In this document: positions 36,416 through 45,817 of the stretch, piece after piece
How the letters are laid out: each line of letters begins with the position of its first letter
How positions within the stretch are numbered: position 1 is the first letter of the stretch
NCBI RefSeq assembly: GCF_011799805.1
Contig: NZ_WXUB01000001.1
Location: 62,001-126,000, forward strand
Reading direction: 5' to 3'
DNA length: 64,000 bases
DNA from: Maribellus sediminis
Lineage (GTDB): Bacteria > Bacteroidota > Bacteroidia > Bacteroidales > Prolixibacteraceae
Made by a program: the position numbers and the translations under genes
Notes under the pieces: generated by a model
Seen by the model: only the letters and a program-made list of their open reading frames with translations
What the model was told of the DNA's origin: nothing
Database searches by the model: none

Positions 36416-37417
36416 TTATTCAGCCGGATCGTAGGCCCACTTAATGTAGGTACTTCCCCAGGTAAATCCTGCACCAAATGCCGCAAGGATAATGTTGTCT
36501 CCTTTTTTGAGTTTCTTTTCGTAATCGTACAAACAAAGCGGAATGGTTGCAGCAGTGGTATTGCCGTAGTATTTGATGTTAACCATCACCTTATCTTTGC
36601 TCAGGTTCATGCGTTTAGCAGTAGCATCGATGATGCGTAAATTGGCCTGGTGGGGAACCAGCCACGAAACGTCTTCTGCCTTTAAATTATTTTTTTGCAT
36701 GATCTCGGCCGCAACATCAGCCATACTTGATACAGCTGCTTTAAAAACCGCCTGGCCTTCCTGGTAAAGATAGTGCTCTTTGTTGGCAACGGTTTCTTCA
36801 GTGGCAGGTTTTAACGATCCACCGGCTTTAATGTGCAGATGGTAACGTCCGAGCCCGTCAACACGGTTAATGTAATCAACTACTCCCACATCTTCGGTTG
36901 TTGGTTCAACCATAACAGCAGCAGCTCCATCGCCAAACAATGGACAGGTTGTGCGGTCTTCGTAGTTAATAATCGACGACATTTTTTCGGCAGCAACAAT
37001 CACTACCTTTTTGTACCTGCCCGACTCGATAAACTGCGTGGCGGTAGAAAGTGCAAAAATGAATCCCGAGCAGGCTGCATTCAGGTCGAAACTCCAGGCG
37101 TTGTGGATATCAGCTTTGTGGGCAATAATGTTTGCAGTGGCAGGCAAAACCATGTCGGGGGTAACAGTCGCACAAATCAGCATATCCACTTCTTCGGGCT
37201 TGGTGCCGGTCTTGCGAAGCAGGTCTTGAACTGCCCACGTTCCCATGTCGCTAGTTGCTTTTCCTTCTTCTTTTAAAATACGGCGTTCCTTAATTCCAAT
37301 TCGTTGCATGATCCACTCATCCGAGGTATCAACCATGGTACTTATTTCTTCGTTTGTAAGTCGGTATTCGGGGAGATAGGCACCAACACCTGTAATTGCT
37401 GCTCTGATATTTGCCAT
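36416..37417 (-). CDS. fabH: Beta-ketoacyl-ACP synthase III
   Basis: The protein has 333 residues with the FabH triad: Cys116 in NAACSGF, His256 in VPHQAN and Asn286 in YGNTTAA. It condenses acetyl- (or branched acyl-) CoA with malonyl-ACP to start fatty acid synthesis. In many bacteria fabH follows rpmF and plsX; here rpmF is upstream on the same strand but separated by a 530-base interval, and plsX is absent. Confidence 0.95.
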   Translation of the reverse strand: MANIRAAITGVGAYLPEYRLTNEEISTMVDTSDEWIMQRIGIKERRILKEEGKATSDMGTWAVQDLLRKTGTKPEEVDMLICATVTPDMVLPATANIIAHKADIHNAWSFDLNAACSGFIFALSTATQFIESGRYKKVVIVAAEKMSSIINYEDRTTCPLFGDGAAAVMVEPTTEDVGVVDYINRVDGLGRYHLHIKAGGSLKPATEETVANKEHYLYQEGQAVFKAAVSSMADVAAEIMQKNNLKAEDVSWLVPHQANLRIIDATAKRMNLSKDKVMVNIKYYGNTTAATIPLCLYDYEKKLKKGDNIILAAFGAGFTWGSTYIKWAYDPAE

Positions 37418-37680
37418 TGCGCGCTAAAATCTACTTTATGTTTCTAAAAAAATGTTGTTCTGAAAACGGGATGAATTTAGAAGCAATAAAAAGGACCCAC
37501 AAAATAATGAGGACATAAATGGGTTTATTTGAACATTATTTTAGCCGTGGCGACGAACAATTAATAACAATGTTCGAAAAGTCAGAAGATGTGGTCAGAT
37601 TAAGTTAATGGTTGAGAAAACTCCGGGATTAAATAAACTTTTAACATAGTGAAAAAGTTTTTTGCCTTATCAGGCGGATT

Positions 37681-37761
37681 CTACTCTTTGGTTTAGCCCA
37701 AAGTGTAGACAGAAAAGCAGCCTTGAACTTTGTGCAAACTATTTGGTTCAAGCCAAATAGT
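37681..37761. repeat. Tandem pair of TTTGGTT(Y)A(R)GCC hairpins
   Basis: Hairpin one: CTACTCTTTGG (37681-37691) with CCAAAGTGTAG (37698-37708), one internal mismatch. Hairpin two: ACTATTTGG (37738-37746) with CCAAATAGT (37753-37761), perfect. Both share the core TTTGG-6-CCAAA with similar loops (TTTAGC, TTCAAG). Confidence 0.7.
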
Positions 37762-37868
37762 ATGGCCGCCAGCCGGCATTACATTTAACAAATTTTACTG
37801 TTGTTCAAATATTGTAATCAACCGGAATTTCAATGCAGTCTAAAGTGACAAGAATGATTGTTGAGGGC

Positions 37869-37909
37869 AAAAAAAAATTCCATCCCCGAATTTTCGAAGA
37901 TGGAATTTT
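37869..37909 (-). terminator. Terminator after rpmF
   Basis: AAAATTCCATC (37874-37884) pairs with GATGGAATTTT (37899-37909). On the minus strand the hairpin is followed by nine T (complement of A at 37869-37877). Confidence 0.85.
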
Positions 37910-37947
37910 AGCCAACGGATGCCCGATGGCAGTTCGCTTAAAATGTC

Positions 37948-38133
37948 TTAAACGGCAATTTCTTTTTCAATTACCTGTTTTCCTCTGTAGTAGCCACATT
38001 CAGGACAAACTGTGTGGTATTTTACAGTGGTTCCGCAGTTTGAACAAGTTGCCAGAGTAGGAGCGACCGCTTTGTAGTGGGTACGTCTTTTATCCCTTCT
38101 CGATTTCGATGTTTTATGCTTTGGATGTGCCAT
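37948..38133 (-). CDS. rpmF: 50S ribosomal protein L32
   Basis: The 61-residue protein starts MAHPKHKTSKSRRDKRRTHY and has an intact zinc ribbon (Cys30, Cys33, Cys43, Cys46). It is the zinc-containing form of L32. It follows the DUF177 gene by 11 bases, the standard yceD-rpmF pair. Confidence 0.97.
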   Translation of the reverse strand: MAHPKHKTSKSRRDKRRTHYKAVAPTLATCSNCGTTVKYHTVCPECGYYRGKQVIEKEIAV

Positions 38134-38144
38134 TGTTATATGTT

Positions 38145-38702
38145 TTAATTATTATTTTTTAATTTTTTTAATGCCGCCCAACGTGGATCAATATCCTCTT
38201 CTTCTTTAGTTTCTTCTTCCTCGTCGAAGTGCGTGTATTCATTTAATTTCTCCAGCATTTCCGGATTGCAGCTGTTTTCTCCTCCGTCAGCTGACGGATT
38301 CGGATGGACATGCCTTATCGGAATGCTTAAAATAGTGTACTCATAAATTACCTGGGTCAGGTTGATGGCATGTTCTTCGGGCAAAACCCAAATTACATTG
38401 TCGCCTTCTTCAAACTCGGTTTCTTCGCCAAACTTTACAAATTGTTCGGTTTCCAGTTCCACAGTTTGTTGATAGTTGTCTAAGCAGTTGTCGCAGGTTA
38501 ATTCAACCCAACCACTAAACTGAAGCTTCAGTTTTAAAAAAGAACTTCGTTTTTCCAGTTGTACATTAACAGTTACTGCACCAACTTCAACCAGACTTTC
38601 AGGAAAATGTTCAAAGAACTTATTATCCACTTCAAAAGTGTAATCGTGAAGGCCTTCCTTAAGACCTTTAAACTCAATACTATATTTTGTTGTCCAGCCC
38701 AC
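38145..38702 (-). CDS. yceD: YceD/DUF177 family protein, with a palindrome inside the gene
   Basis: This is a DUF177 protein, encoded upstream of rpmF in most bacteria and linked to 23S rRNA accumulation. Features are FKGLKEGLHDYTFEVDNKFF, a CDNC pair in ELTCDNCLDNY, and a C-terminal DPRWAALKKLK motif. The open frame reaches an ATG at 38747, but a TAnnTTTG box lies at 38722-38729, downstream of that ATG. I therefore choose the GTG at 38702 (MGWTTKYSIEF), giving 185 residues. A perfect 16-base palindrome, TCCGTCAGCTGACGGA, at 38283-38298 encodes PSADG in the HPNPSADGGENSC segment and looks like an inserted element that kept the frame. Confidence 0.88.
   Translation of the reverse strand: MGWTTKYSIEFKGLKEGLHDYTFEVDNKFFEHFPESLVEVGAVTVNVQLEKRSSFLKLKLQFSGWVELTCDNCLDNYQQTVELETEQFVKFGEETEFEEGDNVIWVLPEEHAINLTQVIYEYTILSIPIRHVHPNPSADGGENSCNPEMLEKLNEYTHFDEEEETKEEEDIDPRWAALKKLKNNN
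38283..38298. repeat. TCCGTCAGCTGACGGA palindrome inside yceD
   Basis: This is a perfect 16-base palindrome in coding sequence. It has the same arms as those in the tRNA remnants and in the repeats near 47054, 50067 and 50656. Confidence 0.9.
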
Positions 38703-38721
38703 GATTCCAAAAAAGTGGATG

Positions 38722-38753
38722 CAAAAGTATAAATTTTTTATTAACACCCGAAA
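38722..38753 (-). promoter_or_regulatory. Promoter of yceD-rpmF
   Basis: On the minus strand TTTC (38753-38750) is followed after 20 bases by TACTTTTG (38729-38722, exact TAnnTTTG). Transcription would begin near 38715, so the GTG at 38702 is the first usable start. Confidence 0.48.
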
Positions 38754-38799
38754 CAGGTGCTACTTTTTTTTAGTTTGAAACAGAATTAATTAGGAAAGT

Positions 38800-40035
38800 T
38801 TATTTGTTCAGAACAATTCTGAAGGTAGTTCCCTTCCCCATTTCCGACCATTTGATAAAGATTTTACCGTTGTGATAGATCTCGACAATACGCTTTGCAA
38901 GAGAAAGCCCAAGCCCCCATCCGCGCTTTTTTGTTGAAAAACCGGGTTGGAAGATGGTTTTTTGATTCGATTTAGGTACCCCGCAACCTGAATCGGTTAT
39001 ATCGATAAACACCTGATCGCTTTTTTCCTCAACATCAACGGTAATAGAACCGCTGTTTGCCATGGCATCGATGGCATTTTTGCAGACGTTTTCAATCACC
39101 CACGAAAACAGTGCGGCATTCAGCGGAGTTTCAACATAAGCTTCAGTGTCGTAATTACTGATAAACTTTACTTTATCCGACGAGCGGCTCTTCAGGTAAC
39201 TAAGGGCCGAATTTAAAACTTCGATAAGGTTAATGCGCAGCAGTTCAGGTTTCGAACCTATTTTTGAGAATCGCTCGGTAATTCGTTCCAGTCGTGAAGT
39301 ATCTCGTTCGAGTTCGGCCACCAGGCTCTCGTCCACGTCTTTTAGTTTCAAAAGTTCAATCCATGCCATGAGCGACGAAATAGGAGTTCCAAGCTGATGT
39401 GCTGTTTCTTTTGACATACCCACCCAAACCTGGTTTTGTTCGGCTTTGTTGGTTGCCAATACAGCAAAATAGGCAACTACAATAAATATTATAATGACTA
39501 TTAGCTGGATAACAGGATAAATCCGAAGATTACGGAGAATGCTGGATTCGCGGTAATACAATAACAGGTAGTCCCCTTCATCTAATAAAATTTTAATTGG
39601 ATCGGAATAGTCTTTCATTTTCTGAAGCTCTTTTTTTAGAACTTCATCACGCTTTCCGGCAGAGTAGTGGATATTAGCGTCTATGTTTAAGGAACCGTCA
39701 GCCCAAACAACAATTATTGGAATTGTAGTGTTGTCTTGAATAATTTTGCTTAGGAAATTGAAATATTCATCATTTTGATTTTCAACTTTATTTGAGGTTT
39801 GGCTATTTGCTGCAGTACCATCAGAATTTATGAGCTTTCCCTGTTCATCGCGCAAAATAATGTCTATGTTGTTAAAAAGTTCGTTTGCCTCTGCCCATAT
39901 TTCCACCTTATTGCGCTCTTCCTGTGCCATTTTATTGGTTAGCCAGTTGGTATAGAGCAATGAAGCCACTCCGATCACTACTGCCACCATCAGCAGCAAA
40001 ATCTTAGCCCGTTTTCGTTTCAGATAAATGTCCAA
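38800..40035 (-). CDS. Membrane sensor histidine kinase (possible PorY)
   Basis: The protein has 411 residues. TM1 (about 11-29) and TM2 (about 173-194) enclose a periplasmic sensor region; there is no HAMP domain. The H-box is KETAHQLGTPISSLMAWIEL with phospho-His213, followed by N-box NVCKNAIDAM and G-boxes DSGCGVP and KKRGWGLGLSLAK. Kinases with AHQLGTP are typical of Bacteroidota and include PorY-like partners of PorX. Since porX is in this window without an adjacent kinase, this is a reasonable but unproven candidate. The start codon is TTG at 40035; no in-frame ATG lies nearby upstream. Confidence 0.85.
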   Translation of the reverse strand: MDIYLKRKRAKILLLMVAVVIGVASLLYTNWLTNKMAQEERNKVEIWAEANELFNNIDIILRDEQGKLINSDGTAANSQTSNKVENQNDEYFNFLSKIIQDNTTIPIIVVWADGSLNIDANIHYSAGKRDEVLKKELQKMKDYSDPIKILLDEGDYLLLYYRESSILRNLRIYPVIQLIVIIIFIVVAYFAVLATNKAEQNQVWVGMSKETAHQLGTPISSLMAWIELLKLKDVDESLVAELERDTSRLERITERFSKIGSKPELLRINLIEVLNSALSYLKSRSSDKVKFISNYDTEAYVETPLNAALFSWVIENVCKNAIDAMANSGSITVDVEEKSDQVFIDITDSGCGVPKSNQKTIFQPGFSTKKRGWGLGLSLAKRIVEIYHNGKIFIKWSEMGKGTTFRIVLNK

Positions 40036-40154
40036 ATGCTTGTGTTTTTAGTACAATGAAGCAAACGACAGAAAGATACAAATATTATACTGAAAATTTT
40101 GTTCAGTGAATAGCGTGAACAAATGGTGGAGTTGATCCACAAAAGTTGTTGACG

Positions 40155-42080
40155 TCAGATTAACTGACTGCTGTGTTTTTCCATAATCTGAACAGCTGCC
40201 TCCGTAATTCCATCGGCATCAATTCCGCACTCTTTGTAAAGGTCCTCAATGGTTCCGTGTTCAATAAAGCGATCAGGAACTCCCAGAACTCTAATCTTTC
40301 TGGAATAACCCCGGTCGATCATAAATTCAAGAACTGCGCTGCCAAAACCTCCTTTGATGGTTCCGTCTTCTACAGTAATTATATTCTCGAAATTCTCGAA
40401 AACCTCGAGGAGTAATTCTTCATCGAGTGGTTTTACAAAACGCAGGTCGTAGTGTGCGGCAGAAATACCTTTAGCTGCGAGTTTTTTTATCGAATCTATC
40501 GCAAAAATGCCTGTTTTTCCAATGGTCAGGATGGCGACATCGGTTCCGTCGGTCAGTTTTCTGCCTTTTCCGATCTCTATTTTTTCGAAAGGTTTTTTCC
40601 AATCGGGAATTATGCCACAACCTCGTGGATAACGAATGGAGAAAGGCATTGCATTCTCTTCAAGCTGTGCGGTATACATCAGGTTTCGCAGATCGATTTC
40701 GTCCATAGGTGCGGCAACTACCATGTTTGGTACGCAGCGCATGTAAGCAATATCGAATGTTCCGTGGTGCGTGGGGCCGTCTTCACCAACCAGTCCTCCA
40801 CGATCCAGACAGAAAATAACATGCAGATTCTGAATGGCAACATCGTGTATCACCTGGTCGTAAGCCCTTTGCATAAAGGTTGAATAGATGTTGCAAAACG
40901 GCACCATTCCCTGTGTGGCCAGTCCGGCCGAAAAAGTTACTGCGTGTTGTTCGGCAATACCCACATCAAAAGCGCGATCCGGCATTTGCGCAATCATTTT
41001 ATTCATCGAGCAACCGGTTGGCATTGCTGGAGTTATCCCGACAATCTTTTCATTCATCTCTGCCAGTTCAACCAATGTGTCGCCAAATACATTCTGGAAT
41101 TTAGGTGCCTGGTTAATGGTGCAGTCACACGAAAATATTTCACCGGTTTCTTTATCGAAGATCCCCGGAGCATGGAATTTTGTCTGATGCTTTTCAGCCA
41201 GTTCAAATCCTTTTCCCTTTTGGGTGATCACATGAAGCAGTTTCGGGCCGGGAATATCTTTCAGGTCGTTAAGTAGCTTGGTGAGATAAACCACATCGTG
41301 GCCGTCAACCGGGCCAAAGTACCTGAAATTAAAAGCTTCGAATAAGGTATTTTCTTTAAAGATGATATTCTTCAGTGCGTGCTGATTTTTCTGAATAAAC
41401 TTCCGGGTTTTCTTTCCGAGGCCATCCAGTTTGCCCAAGCCTTCCCAAACATCGTGTTTAAATCGGTTGTAAGTATTCGAAGTGGAAATGTTAAGCAGGT
41501 ATTTATTCAGGCCGCCAACACTTGGGTCGATGGCCATGTTGTTGTCATTCAAAATAACCAGCATGTCGGCGTTTTCGCCTCCGGCATTATTAAGGGCTTC
41601 AAAAGCCATTCCACCGGTCATGGCGCCATCGCCAATTACGGCAACTATTTTACGATCGTCTTCATTTTTAATCTTGGCTGCAATGGCCATACCAAGTGCT
41701 GCCGAAATGGAAGTAGAGGAGTGTCCAACGCCAAAACTGTCGTATTCGCTTTCCTTTCGTTTTGGGAAACCACTTAAGCCTTTGTATTTGCGGTTGGTAT
41801 TGAAATTGTCTCTTCTGCCGGTAAGAATTTTGTGACCGTACGCCTGGTGACCAACGTCCCAAACCAACTGATCGTAAGGCGTATTGTAAGCATAATGCAG
41901 AGCTACTGTCAGCTCAACAACTCCAAGACTGGCTCCGAAATGACCCGGATTTGACGATACAACGTCAATAATGTACTGCCGTAATTCGTCACAAACCTGT
42001 TCCAACTGGTTAATCGACAGCTTCTTTAAGTCTGCCGGGCTATTAATGTTTTCCAGTAAATTCCCCTGTTCCTGTTCCAT
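40155..42080 (-). CDS. dxs: 1-deoxy-D-xylulose-5-phosphate synthase
   Basis: The 641-residue transketolase-like enzyme makes DXP from pyruvate and glyceraldehyde-3-phosphate, the first step of the MEP pathway. Seen are the [11 protein letters not shown] start motif, the thiamine diphosphate motif [33 protein letters not shown], and [16 protein letters not shown] with the catalytic Glu. It has its own well-matched promoter. IspD of the same pathway is at 19566-20240. Confidence 0.97.
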   Translation of the reverse strand: MEQEQGNLLENINSPADLKKLSINQLEQVCDELRQYIIDVVSSNPGHFGASLGVVELTVALHYAYNTPYDQLVWDVGHQAYGHKILTGRRDNFNTNRKYKGLSGFPKRKESEYDSFGVGHSSTSISAALGMAIAAKIKNEDDRKIVAVIGDGAMTGGMAFEALNNAGGENADMLVILNDNNMAIDPSVGGLNKYLLNISTSNTYNRFKHDVWEGLGKLDGLGKKTRKFIQKNQHALKNIIFKENTLFEAFNFRYFGPVDGHDVVYLTKLLNDLKDIPGPKLLHVITQKGKGFELAEKHQTKFHAPGIFDKETGEIFSCDCTINQAPKFQNVFGDTLVELAEMNEKIVGITPAMPTGCSMNKMIAQMPDRAFDVGIAEQHAVTFSAGLATQGMVPFCNIYSTFMQRAYDQVIHDVAIQNLHVIFCLDRGGLVGEDGPTHHGTFDIAYMRCVPNMVVAAPMDEIDLRNLMYTAQLEENAMPFSIRYPRGCGIIPDWKKPFEKIEIGKGRKLTDGTDVAILTIGKTGIFAIDSIKKLAAKGISAAHYDLRFVKPLDEELLLEVFENFENIITVEDGTIKGGFGSAVLEFMIDRGYSRKIRVLGVPDRFIEHGTIEDLYKECGIDADGITEAAVQIMEKHSSQLI

Positions 42081-42096
42081 CTACACAAAATAACTG

Positions 42097-42128
42097 CAAA
42101 GATAACATTTCCGTAACTACACTTCAAA
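42097..42128 (-). promoter_or_regulatory. Promoter of dxs
   Basis: On the minus strand TTTG (42128-42125), 20 bases, then TATCTTTG (42104-42097). Both elements match the Bacteroidota consensus exactly, 17 bases before the ATG. Confidence 0.55.
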
Positions 42129-42222
42129 CGTTGGAGAAGCCTATTAGTTCGGTAAAAGTTGTAAATAAACTAATTTTGAACGAATTTAAAAATGAGTTAT
42201 TGCCGCATTAACTTCTTCTTTC

Positions 42223-42993
42223 TTACAGTGAAATGATTTCGGCGATTAGAACCAGTCCCTCCAGTGTCAGCATTTTATCGGTGTGCTGAATGTTTTTTGT
42301 GAGCGGAGCTATTACCGCACTCAAACCACCGGTGGCAATTACATTTACTTTATGATTGAGTTCTTTTTCGGTGCGTTCGATCATTTGGTCAACCAGACCG
42401 GTGTAGCCATACATAATGCCACTTTGTATGGCATGAACGGTATTTGTTCCCAGTACCGAAGGCGGTGGCGTTAAATGTATTTCAGGAAGTTGGGCTGTTT
42501 TTCCGGCAAGGGCACTAACAGCTGTTTCGAGACCTGGAGCAATGGCCACTCCTGCAATCTCTGAATTGGCTCCAATGGTTGTAAAAGTAAGCGCCGTTCC
42601 AAAATCAATTACCATGGTCAATTCTCCAAATCGATGGTGTGCCGCTACTGAGTTTGCTACCAGATCGGTTCCGATTTCGTACGGATTTAAAACCTTCACG
42701 GGTAGTTTGTGATAGAGTTCCGGATTAAGCAAATTTATTTGCGCCGCCTCAAACAAACGAGCCAGCATTTCGCTAAAAGGACGTACCAACGAAGGAACAA
42801 CACTGCTTACCAAAATATTTTTGACATCCGATCTGCAAATCTTTCCGGCTGAAAGTAGCGAACGAAAAATTACTTCATATTCATCAGCAGTTTTTAAATG
42901 ATCAGTCTGAATCCGCCAATGATGCAGCCATTTACGGTCTTTGTATACGCCAAAAACAATATTGGTATTCCCGATGTCGATTACCAGTAACAT
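42223..42993 (-). CDS. coaX: Type III pantothenate kinase
   Basis: This 256-residue ASKHA-fold kinase has DIGNTNIVFGVY at the N-terminus (phosphate-1), NPYEIGTDLVANSVAAHH and VIDFGTALTFTTI (phosphate-2), plus GVAIAPGL and the C-terminal ATGGLS. It phosphorylates pantothenate, the first step of CoA synthesis. It is monocistronic and divergent from the receiver-TM gene. A TAATTTTG box (43056-43049 on the minus strand) may be its -7 element. Confidence 0.95.
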   Translation of the reverse strand: MLLVIDIGNTNIVFGVYKDRKWLHHWRIQTDHLKTADEYEVIFRSLLSAGKICRSDVKNILVSSVVPSLVRPFSEMLARLFEAAQINLLNPELYHKLPVKVLNPYEIGTDLVANSVAAHHRFGELTMVIDFGTALTFTTIGANSEIAGVAIAPGLETAVSALAGKTAQLPEIHLTPPPSVLGTNTVHAIQSGIMYGYTGLVDQMIERTEKELNHKVNVIATGGLSAVIAPLTKNIQHTDKMLTLEGLVLIAEIISL

Positions 42994-43048
42994 AATGAAT
43001 TTCTTAATGCTTTGTTTAGGACAAGATAATTTAATTCTTGTTGGGTGC

Positions 43049-43056
43049 CAAAATTA
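43049..43056 (-). promoter_or_regulatory. Candidate -7 box of coaX
   Basis: The minus strand reads TAATTTTG, matching TAnnTTTG, 55 bases before the coaX ATG. The -33 position is poor. Confidence 0.3.
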
Positions 43057-43149
43057 AACCCTTTATTGTGCCGTGCTTAATATTATGATTGTTTTCTTAT
43101 AAAAAAGTATTATTTTTAGAGCAATTGCCAGCAATTCAACTCGACGATT

Positions 43150-43644
43150 ATGCAACAAACTAAAAATCCGCGAATTTTTATTATTGAAGACAGTATTGTC
43201 TACAAGGATCTTATTGTTAATTATCTGAAAGCCAATAAATTTTCGGATATTAGTTTGTATAAAACCGGCGATGAATGCATGAAAAGTATGCACTTAAAAC
43301 CGGATCTGATCATTCTCGACTATATTTCTACTGGTATGACGGGACTTGATCTGATGCTGAAAGTGCAAAAAGATCATCCTGAAGTCGACTTTATTTTTCT
43401 GAGTGGGCAGAACGATGTTGAAGTTGCTGTTCAGATTATGAAGCTGGGTGCGGCCGATTATATTGTAAAAAATGAAAAAGCACCCAAAAACCTGGTAAAA
43501 TCGATCAACTCATTAATTACAACAACCAAGCGTGAAAAGCAAACTAAAGGATTCAGAATAGGAGTGGTTGGATTCTTTGTGTTACTTTTCCTTGTTATTA
43601 TGGTGATTATTTTAATGTCGATTTTCCTTGAACTCGATTTTTAA
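43150..43644 (+). CDS. Receiver domain protein with C-terminal membrane anchor
   Basis: The protein has 164 residues. Residues 7-125 are a complete receiver domain: acidic pair in IIEDS, phosphoacceptor Asp57 in IILDYIS, Ser85 in FLSGQ and Lys107 in YIVKNEK. No output domain follows. After a basic stretch (TTTKREKQTKGFR) comes a single hydrophobic helix of about 24 residues (VVGFFVLLFLVIMVIILMSI) and a short acidic tail. This predicts a response regulator tethered to the inner membrane with the receiver in the cytoplasm. The partner kinase is not evident; the nearest is encoded at 38800-40035. Confidence 0.85.
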   Translation: MQQTKNPRIFIIEDSIVYKDLIVNYLKANKFSDISLYKTGDECMKSMHLKPDLIILDYISTGMTGLDLMLKVQKDHPEVDFIFLSGQNDVEVAVQIMKLGAADYIVKNEKAPKNLVKSINSLITTTKREKQTKGFRIGVVGFFVLLFLVIMVIILMSIFLELDF

Positions 43645-43665
43645 GCATTAAAAAATATTAGTACT

Positions 43666-43699
43666 AAAACACCTGTCAATGTTGATGGGTGTTTTTTTT
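43666..43699 (+). terminator. Terminator after receiver-TM gene
   Basis: AAAACACC (43666-43673) pairs with GGTGTTTT (43688-43695), with inner pairing TCAA/TTGA, and a run of eight T follows. Confidence 0.85.
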
Positions 43700-43792
43700 G
43701 AATGTATCCCGTTAAATCTGAATCGATGATAATCATCAATATATAATTCTCCATTTTTACTACCTTGCGCGCTTTACATAAATTTTTCGATC

Positions 43793-45235
43793 ATGGGATT
43801 TGTAGCAACAATGAAGAAATACAACCGGAGTTTCTGGACTTCGAATACCATTGAATTGTTCGAACGTTGGGCCTGGTATGGTTTTTACCTCGCCTTTCCT
43901 ATTTTTCTGGTGGGATCGACCGATACCGGTGCACTTGGTTTTTCCAACGGACAGAAAGGTGCTATTATGGGCACAGGTTCAGCATTGTTGTATTTCTTAC
44001 CCGTGATAACCGGAGCCATAGCCGATAAGGTTGGGTACAAAAAAATCCTGCTGCTGGCCTTTGCGATTTACATCTCGGGCTTTTACATGATCAATATTTT
44101 TGATGGATACTCCCTGGTTTATATGGCTTTTATCTGGACCTGTGTGGGAGGTGCTTTCTTTAAACCTATAATTTCGGCGATGATTGCCAAAACCACAAAT
44201 GAAGAAACTGCTTCCATCGGATTTGGCATTTTTTATATGATGATCAATATTGGTGGATTCATTGGTCCCTTTTTAGCAGGTGCATTGATGAAAGTGAGCT
44301 GGCAGAACGTTTTTTATATGTCGATAGCCGCTGTTGGAGTGAACGTGTTGCTAACCTTGTTTTTGTTCCGCGAGCCGGGTCGTGTGAAAGATGGATCGTC
44401 CTTGCTGCAGAATATTGGTCATGCATTTAAGAATATTTTTATTACGCTGCAAAACTGGAAATATGTATTGTTCCTGGTAATCATGATCCTGTTCTGGACC
44501 GCCTTTAATCAGTTGTATTATTCCTTCCCAATATTTGTTGATCAGTGGATTGACACCACCAAAGTTTATGATGGCTTGCATGCAGTTTGGCCCTGGCTGG
44601 CAGAAGCTATCGGAGATAACGGTACCATTAGTGCAGTATCGATGACCAGCATGGATTCATTCTTTATTATTGTTTTCCAGTTGATGGTGTCGGCTTTTGT
44701 GATGCGCTTCCGTCCGCTCGCTGCCATGATGGGTGGAATTTTAGTTTTAGCCGGAGGTTTAAATCTGATGTTCTCAACGCAAAGCGGCTGGTTAATTTTG
44801 CTCGGAATCCTTGTTTTTGCCTTGGGAGAAATGGGGAGTTCGCCTAAATTTACCGAGTACGTTGGAAATATTGCTCCGGCCGATCAGAAAGCGCTGTACA
44901 TGGGAACTTCCTTTCTGCCCATTGCGGCCGGGCATAAACTGGCCGGATGGTTGTCGGGTGATTTTTATGAAGGAATTTCCGATAAATTCTTCCTGTTGCA
45001 TAAAGAAGTTGCTGAAAGAGGACTTCAGTTTCCGACAGAGTACTCTGATTCCTTTACCAAAAACGATTTTTTTAGTCAGGCTGCCGAGAAAATGAACATG
45101 TCACAAACTGAATTGACCAACTACCTTTGGCAAACTTATCATCCTTCAAATATTTGGATGGTGTTTTCCGGGATTGCTGTTTCGGCTGTTGTTTTTCTGT
45201 GGTTGTACGATCGTTTTGTGATGGGAGGGAAGTAA
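43793..45235 (+). CDS. MFS transporter, proton-dependent oligopeptide (POT)-like
   Basis: This 480-residue protein has about 12-14 membrane helices. The first helix carries ELFERWAWYGFYLAF, close to the ExxERFxYYG proton-coupling motif of POT/PTR transporters. IADKVGYKK and the GGAFFKPIISAMIAKTTNEE segment fit the same superfamily. A loop of about 60 residues, FYEGISDKFFLLHKEVAERG onward, lies before the last helix. It probably imports small peptides with protons; the substrate is not proven by sequence. Confidence 0.8.
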   Translation: MGFVATMKKYNRSFWTSNTIELFERWAWYGFYLAFPIFLVGSTDTGALGFSNGQKGAIMGTGSALLYFLPVITGAIADKVGYKKILLLAFAIYISGFYMINIFDGYSLVYMAFIWTCVGGAFFKPIISAMIAKTTNEETASIGFGIFYMMINIGGFIGPFLAGALMKVSWQNVFYMSIAAVGVNVLLTLFLFREPGRVKDGSSLLQNIGHAFKNIFITLQNWKYVLFLVIMILFWTAFNQLYYSFPIFVDQWIDTTKVYDGLHAVWPWLAEAIGDNGTISAVSMTSMDSFFIIVFQLMVSAFVMRFRPLAAMMGGILVLAGGLNLMFSTQSGWLILLGILVFALGEMGSSPKFTEYVGNIAPADQKALYMGTSFLPIAAGHKLAGWLSGDFYEGISDKFFLLHKEVAERGLQFPTEYSDSFTKNDFFSQAAEKMNMSQTELTNYLWQTYHPSNIWMVFSGIAVSAVVFLWLYDRFVMGGK

Positions 45236-45301
45236 AAAGTTCGCAGTGATCAGTCGCAGTTTTCAGTTTCTTATTGCTTGATAATGATCATTCTACATTG
45301 A

Positions 45302-45817
45302 TTATTCTTTCATAACATAGCGCCAGGGTTTGCTAGCCCAGGGTTCGCCTGCGTAGGTAATGCCAATTCTTGGAGTAGTAATATACTCGGGTTTTATTCC
45401 TGTATCTTCAATCCATAATCTTTTTGAAGTTGAAAGATCTTCTCCGTAAAAAGATTTGTCTAACTGCAGCGCTTTGCCTACTCTGCCCGGCCCGGAAATG
45501 CCTTTCAACCCGCGGATTAAAACCGCAGAAGCATCGTTTTCTCTGCCGGTCACGATATTCAGCATCCAGTACATCCCGTAAATCAGGTAAACATACACCA
45601 CTCCACCTTCGTGAAACATCACTTCTGTGCGGGCCGTTCTTCCTTTGCTGGCATGGCAGGCAATGTCTTCAGTTCCGCGATAGGCTTCTACTTCTGTTAT
45701 GGTGAATTGTTGAATCGATCCATTTTCAAACTGGCGCACCAGTATTTTCCCCAATAATGCCGGAGCAACTTCAAGAACATCATGTTGAAAGAATTGAGGT
45801 GGCAGACGGTAACTCAT
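45302..45817 (-). CDS. 3-methyladenine DNA glycosylase (AAG/Mpg family)
   Basis: The protein has 171 residues, somewhat short for the family (about 190-200). AAG motifs present are ALLGKILVR, EVEAYRGTEDIACHASKGRT (with the catalytic Glu region), MFHEGGVVYVYLIYGMYWMLN, SGPGRVGKAL and the C-terminal PRIGITYAGE plus KPWRY. It removes alkylated bases such as 3-methyladenine. It is convergent with the transporter gene and stands alone. Confidence 0.92.
   Translation of the reverse strand: MSYRLPPQFFQHDVLEVAPALLGKILVRQFENGSIQQFTITEVEAYRGTEDIACHASKGRTARTEVMFHEGGVVYVYLIYGMYWMLNIVTGRENDASAVLIRGLKGISGPGRVGKALQLDKSFYGEDLSTSKRLWIEDTGIKPEYITTPRIGITYAGEPWASKPWRYVMKE

Larger units (their letters stand above)
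37418..37947. other. Gene-free interval with two matching hairpins and a terminator
   Basis: This 530-base gap between fabH and rpmF shows no credible frame. It contains a hairpin at 37681-37708, a related one at 37738-37761, an imperfect GCCG/CCGGC palindrome near 37764, and the rpmF terminator at 37869-37909. Confidence 0.6.

Noticed and set aside
38742-38779. Terminator between the sensor kinase gene and yceD
   Set aside because: The stem is only six pairs with a G-T pair and no clean T run follows on the relevant strand.
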